Origin: Thunnus maccoyii
Lineage: Eukaryota > Chordata > Actinopteri > Scombriformes > Scombridae
Length of the DNA stretch: 64,000 nt
Assembly (NCBI RefSeq): GCF_910596095.1
Contig: NC_056535.1
Span: 8,101,501 to 8,165,500, forward strand
Reading direction: 5' to 3'
Part shown: positions 57,122-64,000 of the stretch, in pieces
Layout: each line of letters begins with the position of its first letter
Position numbering within the stretch: position 1 is the first letter of the stretch
The notes under the pieces: generated by a model
The model's database searches: none
What the model was told of the DNA's origin: nothing
Seen by the model: only the letters and a program-made list of their open reading frames with translations
Translations under genes and position numbers: made by a program

Positions 57122-60100
57122 CACACATAAAGGCAGCCACCAGCAGGCCTATTTCTCTGCCTACTGTCACTTCACAGCAATTTCCTGCTAATTTACACAA
57201 CTGTAATCATGTGACAATCCTGGTGGGACTGAGGTTGTGGTGAGCAGGACTGTAGATACAGTATCAAGAGAACAGGAGGGCACAGAAATTGAACAAAAGG
57301 ACAAATCTGTGGACAAATCTTACTCCGTCCTCATCAGGGACATGAATACGAGCAAACACGGAGTCACTTTCATCAGGAGCAAACTGTCTTGTTATTATCT
57401 GATGTAAGACAGTTTGCTGAGCTAACGTGCCGGGACACATGGTGCTGTGGGGGAGCAGCTCACCACAAGTGTTGAACTTGTGTTGGACTTAGGTGGCGTT
57501 GTGACCAGAGGCTGACTCATCGCTGCAGCACCGGACGCTCAGGACTTGTGGTTTAAATGTCCAACAGCATGAGGCATCCCACTCACTGATAGCTACTCCT
57601 CATACCAGAGCGACTGTGTCAGCTGCTGTGAATAGGCATCATCGTAAACAAAATAAATGTAATGCTTGATAGACCTAAGCTTGCACTACTTGGACAAGCA
57701 AGTGGCAAGACGCTACACCTGTTTCTCATGTGCTCGTGCCATAAATCTCTGGTGAATGGCTGGTTTAAGGGGTGGCTGCTAAGGAGCAGCTGTACCCGTC
57801 TAAAAATAGCGGCAAAGGCTGCTGCTGGACAGCGTGTTAAAGCCCAACATGCAGTTTAGCACAAAGAGCCTACCAACAATACCTTCCACCTGCATTAGCC
57901 GAACTGCGGCCCACGGCATCAGCATTAGAGCGCAGGAAGTGACTGACTGCTGTGCAAACTGAACGTCCGCGCATGTCACTGTGTCTGACTCACTCACCCA
58001 AACAACGACCTGATCCTGACCACATAATTCAGACACACTTTATTTTCCAATGAGCTGAACATTCATTATCAGTGTCTCGTGGCCTGAGGCAGAACGCTCC
58101 CTGCCCGGTGTAGTGACAACCACCAGCCGCCCTGATGGAAAACAAAGCCAAGATGGCACAGCAAACACGAATCACTATGACAGGCAGAGTTCAACAAAGT
58201 AGGACTCAGCACACTAAGCACATTTTATCAATGTTTTCTTTTAGTCAGGTCCTTTCTCCAAATTAAAGAACGGACTGAAATGCCTACATCCAGCCCTGCT
58301 TGTTCAGGCCGATAATAAAAAGAGTGAGTATACATGCGTGGGCCTGCTTGCGTGTGTGTGTATTTGGGTGCACACACCTGTTTGGGTACACTGTAGGGTA
58401 AATGTAATTGCAAAACACAGAGGCTGACAGTGTTTAGAGATCCCAAATTGCACCTCTGGGAGTCACTATAGCTCACAATCTGACTAATGAAGGCCAAGTA
58501 ATCAAGCTTCAAACTCATCAGCCATGTTTGCAGTAATTAAAAGGTTTATGTTCAGCGTCAGGAGAGCCGTTGGACTCTTGTCAGTCAGTGTCAGAGGTCC
58601 AACTTGATGTTTAGTATTTCTAGGACCCAGAGAGTTTTAAACATTTTATACAAATTCAACTTCTTGGATTGATTATTCAGTTAGAGGGAAATAAAATGCC
58701 ATAACAAATACATTGCGCTACAGTTAGAGGTCCAGTCTGTGCATTCACACCCAGGCACCAAGGGAGCCTCCATAAATGTACATGGTGATGTATAAGAATC
58801 CAATAATCAATTGTATGACGAGCGCTGTCTGTCTGCATCATCCTGATCTATTCTGTCCTATGGGACTCTGAGGGGCTGTGAGGGGGTGAGGGAGGTGCTC
58901 TTAGCGTAAAATACTGCTGTCATTCCCTCAGTTCTCCTTGTCTTTAAATAAACACAAAATACAAATATAATCATGCACATGGAATACTGTAAATAAATAC
59001 AGTTCATGCAAAAAAACATTAACAAGCAACTGTTTCACCGGCATCCAGCACGTACTACAACTTCCTGAAAACAAATGTTCACTATTGTTGTTCTTGCTTC
59101 TGCACACCTGCAATTAAAAAGGTTATTTCACACCTGCATGGCTGTGATTTGTGAGTGTGTACAATAGTATATGCGTGCTGGCCAACTGGATTAGAGCTTA
59201 ATGCATATTTGGTAGGATATAATGTTACACCTTCTGTCAGACATGCTGACATCCACAAGGATTTTACCCAGCATGCAGCAGGAGAGGTTCTGCTACTAGT
59301 GCTCTCTGGGGATCATAAGTGACCTGAAGAGGACATCAGACAGTGGCTTCGTCTCTATGTTCACACAAACTTAAAAATTTAGCAGTTTAAGACAGAACGA
59401 GAGAGCCAGCAGGATGCATCTAGTTAACTCATCTTTAATTAGTGGAGATAGGAATCTGGTTTTGGATTAAACAGCAGTAATTCAATTAAGTGTTTGAGGT
59501 TACGACTTAAGAATATGGTGCTGTTTTTCTACTAGAAATACATCTTTTGTGTTTCCAGAGTTGTAACACTTCTCTGTGAGAGGAGTGAAGCAAGTTTTAG
59601 ATAAGGACAGGGCTCTCTCTGGTGGCTGAGGCCTGCTACTGTTGCTGCTGACTGTCAACACCAGTAAGATCCCAGTAAATGTGTTTAAAAAAAGGCACTT
59701 TCTGTCAAGAAAAACAAACAATTAAAAAGTAAATCATAGATATGGTTTTTTAATTGTCATGTGCGAAGTGGAGTATGTGAGTTTCTCTGTTCACTAGTGA
59801 ACCGAACCTAATAGGTGCAGACTGTTGTGTTGTGGATACCCCACTGCTTCCTTGATTACAGCCAGTGGTTGCTTTGCAGCAGCCAATTAAAATCGAATAC
59901 CATTCTCTCACATATTACCACCATTGTATTTACTTGTAGATCAATCCCCTTCAGCTGCGCCATTTTACATAATGAATGCAGAGGCTTTTGATGTGTTTGC
60001 CTGGTAGGAGACGCACACACCACAGGAGGAGCCGCTGGAGGGCCTGCTGTTCTCACCTTACTGCCATGTAATAGTGTGAAGTGTAGGCTGTATCAGGTCT

Positions 60101-60684
60101 TAGTGGCAATAAGGTGGCATGTTGTAAATTAAAAATATTTATAACACTGTTTTTAAATTCATTGCTAAAGTTGTAGTTCACTGCAATATTTTATAGTCAG
60201 AGATTATTATAATATTATATATATTATATATATTATAATACAATATATTATAACATTTTTGTACATTTCTTTCAAAAACAACACACAATATCAGACAATA
60301 TGAATGAAACTACAATTAACCAATCATTTAATTAATTGATATTGGGTAAGCCAGGTCTGTGACCATCAATAGGAACATCAGTGGCGGAAGACGTTTACGC
60401 AGATCCTTTACTTCAGTTAATGTAACACAATGTAAAAATACAAGTAAAAGTCTTGCATTCAAGATGTTATTCAAATAAAAGTATCAATATAAATATCAGC
60501 TAAATGCATTAAAGTATCAAAATTAAAATTAAATTTTGTTATATGTCATTATGCTGTTATATATCATTGGATTACTGTCACTGATGCATTATGTAGCATT
60601 TTAATGTTGCAGCTGATCAAGGTGGAGCTAAATTTAACTACTTTATGTACAGTTGGGTATGGTCACCCAGCTCTGTTTATAGTA

Positions 60685-61060
60685 GAACTGAAATGATTAG
60701 TTGATGACAAAAAGTAATATATAAATAACTATATTTATAATCAAATACTTGTTTCATTTTTCAAGCAGAATTGCCAACAATTCTCTGGTTGCAACTTCTC
60801 CACTGTGAGAGTTTGCTTATTTACTGTATTCTTCTTTTACTTTACTGTATCATTGTAATGTGAATATTTTGGGGTTTTGGACATAAAAAAACATTTGAAG
60901 ATGCCACTTTGGACTCTCTTTGTAAATTCAATGGGTATTTCTTTGCTATTTTCTGACGTTGAATAGACGAAACAATTAACCAATTACTAATTAAGAAAAT
61001 GATTGTCAGATTAAAGGAGAATAAAAAAAATTGTTAGTTGCACCCCTAATCTAGATCATA
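60685..61060. mobile_element. Diverged hAT-like MITE copy
   Basis: Shares the internal order of the intact copy at 35847-36177: GAACTGAAATGATTAGTTGA at one end, TTTTGGGGTTTTGGACATAAA in the middle, AATTAACCAATTACTAATTAAG and GTTAGTTGCACCCCTAATCTA at the other. The ends have decayed, so borders are approximate. Confidence 0.5.
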
Positions 61061-61286
61061 TTGGTATATATAATTTTAATCTGTAAAGTAACTGTAATTG
61101 TCACATAAATGTAGTGGAGTAAAAAAAAGTACTATATTTGCCTCTTAAATGTAGTGAAGTTGAAGAAGAAAGTAGAATAATACACCTCTTAACTGTACTC
61201 AAGTACAAAAGCCATCATAAAAAATCATGTCTGTATCTGCCTTGATTTTGAGAAGAACTCTATTAAAATATATAAACCTTTGTGTG

Positions 61287-61378
<92 letters not shown>
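61287..61378. repeat. AT microsatellite
   Basis: About 45 AT units, uninterrupted after an initial TACAT. Liable to length errors in assembly. Confidence 0.95.
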
Positions 61379-61383
<5 letters not shown>

Positions 61384-62640
61384 TTGTTAAATTTCTACAA
61401 TATATGAATAATATTAAATGTAATAGTATAAAAAGTACATGTTTTTACAAAGAAGTGTTTCATCATCAGGTTGTTCATCTACAGTATTTCGAAATATGGG
61501 CTGAGCTGTCAGCTCACTGTTCCTGTCTGTAATCTGTTAGAAAAGCAAAAATGTTTCAAATGCAGCCTTTTTACATCTTCATATGCAATTCTTTTGTTCA
61601 ATATAGCTGTTTCTATATGTCTCTATGTATAACTTACTTATAACTACAATACACTGTCTACAGTACATTCAATTATACAGTAAATAGCAGGATGTTTTCA
61701 TTAAAACATGACTCAGTACATTTTTTCCTACATTTGAAGATACTGAACTGCACTTCCACTCTTTGTTCTTCATCTGTAAGCACAATCTTTTGATCGCCTG
61801 CTGGTACTTGCTGTCCATCAATGTCCTGAAAAGATCCAACAGGTCGTTTTCTCCCATAAAACCATCTGCACATCTTGATATGGAATAGTTACACCTCATT
61901 TCCTCAATATAGTTAAACATTAGTCACATAAATCTCCAGGTAATACATTTATAACTCAGTACACTCTGAACACACTTCTCACTACTAGAGCCAAGACGTG
62001 TTTTGATCATTCACAGCAGGACCTTTGTGCTTAAGTGCAAGATATAAAGATTAAAACACTGTTCGTGCCAGGCTCAGCAGCACATGGCGCCCATGTAAAG
62101 CCATAATTTAAATTATGTGGAGATTCAGAATAAGTATATTGTTGCTAATATGGAGCTTTGCACAAATTCCAGCCCCCTTCTTCACTTCTGCTTAAAAAGT
62201 GCTTTTAAGAATCTGTGGAAAATGAATATAAAACTTAATATAATAGCAAGGAGTCAGCAGTTGTAAAGTCCCATCTGTGTGTGTGTAAAGAAGCGTTCAT
62301 TTAGCATTCATCCTAATCTATGCTTGTGATCTATGACAGAGCTCCTTCTCTCCAAATTCACCCTGGACAGCAACTGTGATTGGCAACGTAATCAGCAGAG
62401 GTGCCAGTATCACAGATGCTGTCTCTTAACTAATTGCATGTAGGAACTGCAGTGCATAAGGCGCAGGTGCTCATTCTCTTTGTGAAGTCGCTTTGGCCTG
62501 TTTCGCTTCCATGTGTATCCTGGAACTTCTGTGCAAATATTTTTTAAGCTATTCTTCACAAGAATTTGATTGCAATTGAGCTCAAAGTGAACACAAAGGC
62601 AGAGGGACAAAAAATACGCACTCATCTAGCAAAATACAAC

Positions 62641-63122
62641 CTTATTTATTATTAAGGCACAGTGAGAGCTCTTTGGAATGATGCTCAGATGCAGTTACAG
62701 TAGTCAATTTTGATTTAAATAACCAAAACAGTCATCACATAAACACATAAGCACTTTGATGCATTTTCACTCACACAACAGCAGATATTATCCAGTCTTA
62801 ACCGCCTCAGCAAATGATATTCATTAAACTGACATGGTCAAAAAGTGATTATTGCACGGTGTCTATGATTTCTGCAAGATGTTAATGTCAATTACAATTC
62901 TGCATTACCATTACACCAAAAATTGCTTCGACATGGACAGAACACAGCAACTAAAAAGGACAAAAGCAGGCACTGCAGAAAATAATAACAAATAGAATAA
63001 AGCTGAAATTCTACTGCATAAGCTAAAACCGTTTATTTGAAACAGAAGACCCACAAGAAACTTTGCAACAGCTCTTTCCCTAAAAACCCTCTGTCAACGA
63101 AATCCCTGAAGCCAGAGACAAA
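62641..63122 (-). other. fam83d: fam83d 3' UTR
   Basis: Non-coding after TAG at 63125-63123. A minus-strand AATAAA (TTTATT at 62645-62650) about 475 bp downstream is the likely poly(A) signal. Confidence 0.55.
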
Positions 63123-63475
63123 CTAGTATAAACATCTGGCTCTTGGCCATGTGCCCGTGCCTGTGCCCACACTTTCAACACGCAGGCTGGGGTTCGGTCC
63201 CTGCCCACAGTCTTTGTGTACCTTCTGCCTGCTGGAAGTGCCAGGCCACTGAGTCATGTTGGTGACGTCCGCGAGCTCTCGCCTTTGGGACAGGGAGGTC
63301 ACCATGTGCTCCAGCTTGAAGCGGATGGTTGAGTAGTAGTGTTGGCGTTCTTTGGACAGCTTGTCGAAGCAGCCCTTCAAGGTGTCGTCTGGAGCTGCCG
63401 GGGTGGGTGAGGTCTGTTTGGGATAAGCGGAGGAGGAAGAGGTGTCCTGGCTCTGGCTCTGGCTCTGGCTCTGGT

Positions 63476-63510
<35 letters not shown>

Positions 63511-64000
63511 CTCTGGGTGGTGGTGGTGGAGGTGTCGGATAGGATGAGGTTGGGTTGTTGTGTGAGCTGAAGGTCAGTCTGGATGTCTCTGTCTGCCACC
63601 GACCAACTGGTCTGAGTTGAGACGTGGCAGGACACAGTGCTGGGGGTCATTAGCTCTCTTTCTGCTACCTTGTCTGCAGGGAAGCTCAGAGCAGTGCTAC
63701 CAGCCAGGATCTCCTCCTTTAAGTGCTGCTCCTCCGCCCAGTCCTCACCTATGGTGGACGTGTCGGACGCTGGGGTGGCTTTAAGACCCGCCTCTTCAGT
63801 TGAGGGTTCACCCGGCAGCTCCACCGCTGAGGTTGGGGGCTTATGGCTGGGCGTGCTGGTCAGACACACCGGCTCTACAGGCCTCTCCCTGGCCGGGTGA
63901 GGGGAGGAGGTGACTGGGTTTTTGATGAGCAGGTGTTCGTAGATGCCGCTGTTTCGAACACTTGGAGGTCCCTGAGTGTTTATAGGTAGAGACTGGGCGT
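63123..64000 (-). CDS. fam83d: FAM83D C-terminal exon (partial)
   Basis: The reading frame is open from the window edge (64000) to TAG at 63123, about 292 residues. FAM83D recruits CK1-alpha to the mitotic spindle with HMMR and DYNLL1. Only the C-terminal part is present; the N-terminal DUF1669/PLD-like domain must lie to the right. Recognised by the C-terminal block LKGCFDKLSKERQHYYSTIR followed by FKLEHMVTSLSQRREL, which aligns with human FAM83D [20 protein letters not shown] and RLNHMLAMLSRRTL, and by TQT-type dynein-light-chain motifs (VSTQTSW, DIQTDL), like the repeated TQT motifs of FAM83D. A Gln-Ser/Asn stretch encoded by a hexanucleotide repeat (63445-63516) is unusual. Synteny with the Maf gene agrees with human FAM83D-DHX35-MAFB. 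Other FAM83 members are less likely. Confidence 0.75.
63445..63516 (-). repeat. fam83d: Coding hexanucleotide repeat (Gln-Ser/Asn)
   Basis: Tandem CAGAGC/CAGAAC units on the minus strand encode alternating Gln-Ser and Gln-Asn pairs, about 12 units. In-frame, so length changes by whole units would be tolerated. Confidence 0.9.

Larger units (their letters stand above)
43661..62640. other. Gene desert between large-Maf gene and fam83d
   Basis: About 19 kb without a convincing exon on either strand; no tRNA-like or protein-like segment was recognised. It holds microsatellites, several non-autonomous repeats, and GC-neutral stretches that look like conserved non-coding elements (best: 47820-47990, 52640-52960, 54830-54970, 56750-56960). 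Human MAFB also sits in a large regulatory desert, so long-range enhancers are expected. Confidence 0.6.

Noticed and set aside
61287-61378. AT run considered as a matrix-attachment or origin-like element
   Set aside because: A plain AT microsatellite explains it; nothing else supports a special role.
61669-61920. 83-codon minus-strand frame (MFNYIEEM…) as a possible exon
   Set aside because: No family resemblance, no convincing flanking splice sites, and it lies in AT-rich desert sequence.

Overview
The window is vertebrate nuclear DNA, almost certainly from a ray-finned (teleost) fish and probably a compact-genome percomorph. Genes have many short GT-AG introns, CA/GT microsatellites are abundant, and the interspersed repeats are of teleost type (hAT-like MITEs, a 5'-truncated LINE, non-autonomous elements with long inverted repeats). 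The protein families are those of a fish chromosome that combines blocks homologous to human X (HCFC1, GATA1), 20q (BCL2L1, ADNP, MAFB, FAM83D) and 8q (DEPTOR). No bacterial, viral or CRISPR content was seen.

Layout, left to right: (1) 1-11.1 kb, hcfc1 on the + strand, lacking its 5' Kelch exons, with 23 exons and a long 3' UTR. (2) 10.98-13.27 kb, a Rab7/Rab9-like small GTPase on the - strand, tail to tail with hcfc1. (3) 13.3-20.3 kb, intergenic, upstream of gata1. (4) 20.28-22.95 kb, gata1 on the + strand. (5) 25.7-29.7 kb, bcl2l1 (Bcl-xL) on the - strand with a separate 5' UTR exon and promoter. (6) 30.4-34.9 kb, an adnp paralogue on the - strand. (7) 35.2-38.3 kb, deptor on the - strand, nine coding exons. 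(8) 38.6-39.7 kb, a LINE remnant. (9) 41.7-43.7 kb, an intronless large-Maf gene (mafb-like) on the + strand. (10) 43.7-62.6 kb, a gene desert holding repeats, simple sequence and candidate regulatory elements. (11) 62.6-64 kb, the 3' exon of fam83d on the - strand, running off the window.

The genes are separate transcription units, but several sit in suggestive proximity. gata1 and bcl2l1 are convergent neighbours, and Bcl-xL is a known erythroid GATA1 target. Inverted GATA pairs lie 4.6 kb 5' and 1.4 kb 3' of gata1. The large-Maf gene borders a desert with several MARE-like sites. fam83d next to maf repeats the human 20q FAM83D-DHX35-MAFB neighbourhood.

The most notable points read from the sequence are: a Rab whose catalytic switch-II Gln is Thr (DTAGTERF); a short terminal exon that restores its C-terminal CQC prenylation motif; two frame-proven GC-AG introns (adnp and deptor); an adnp paralogue without the NAPVSIPQ motif; a deptor without the SSGYFS degron; six HCF cleavage repeats packed into one exon; and four CCAAT boxes at an exact 32-bp period upstream of adnp.
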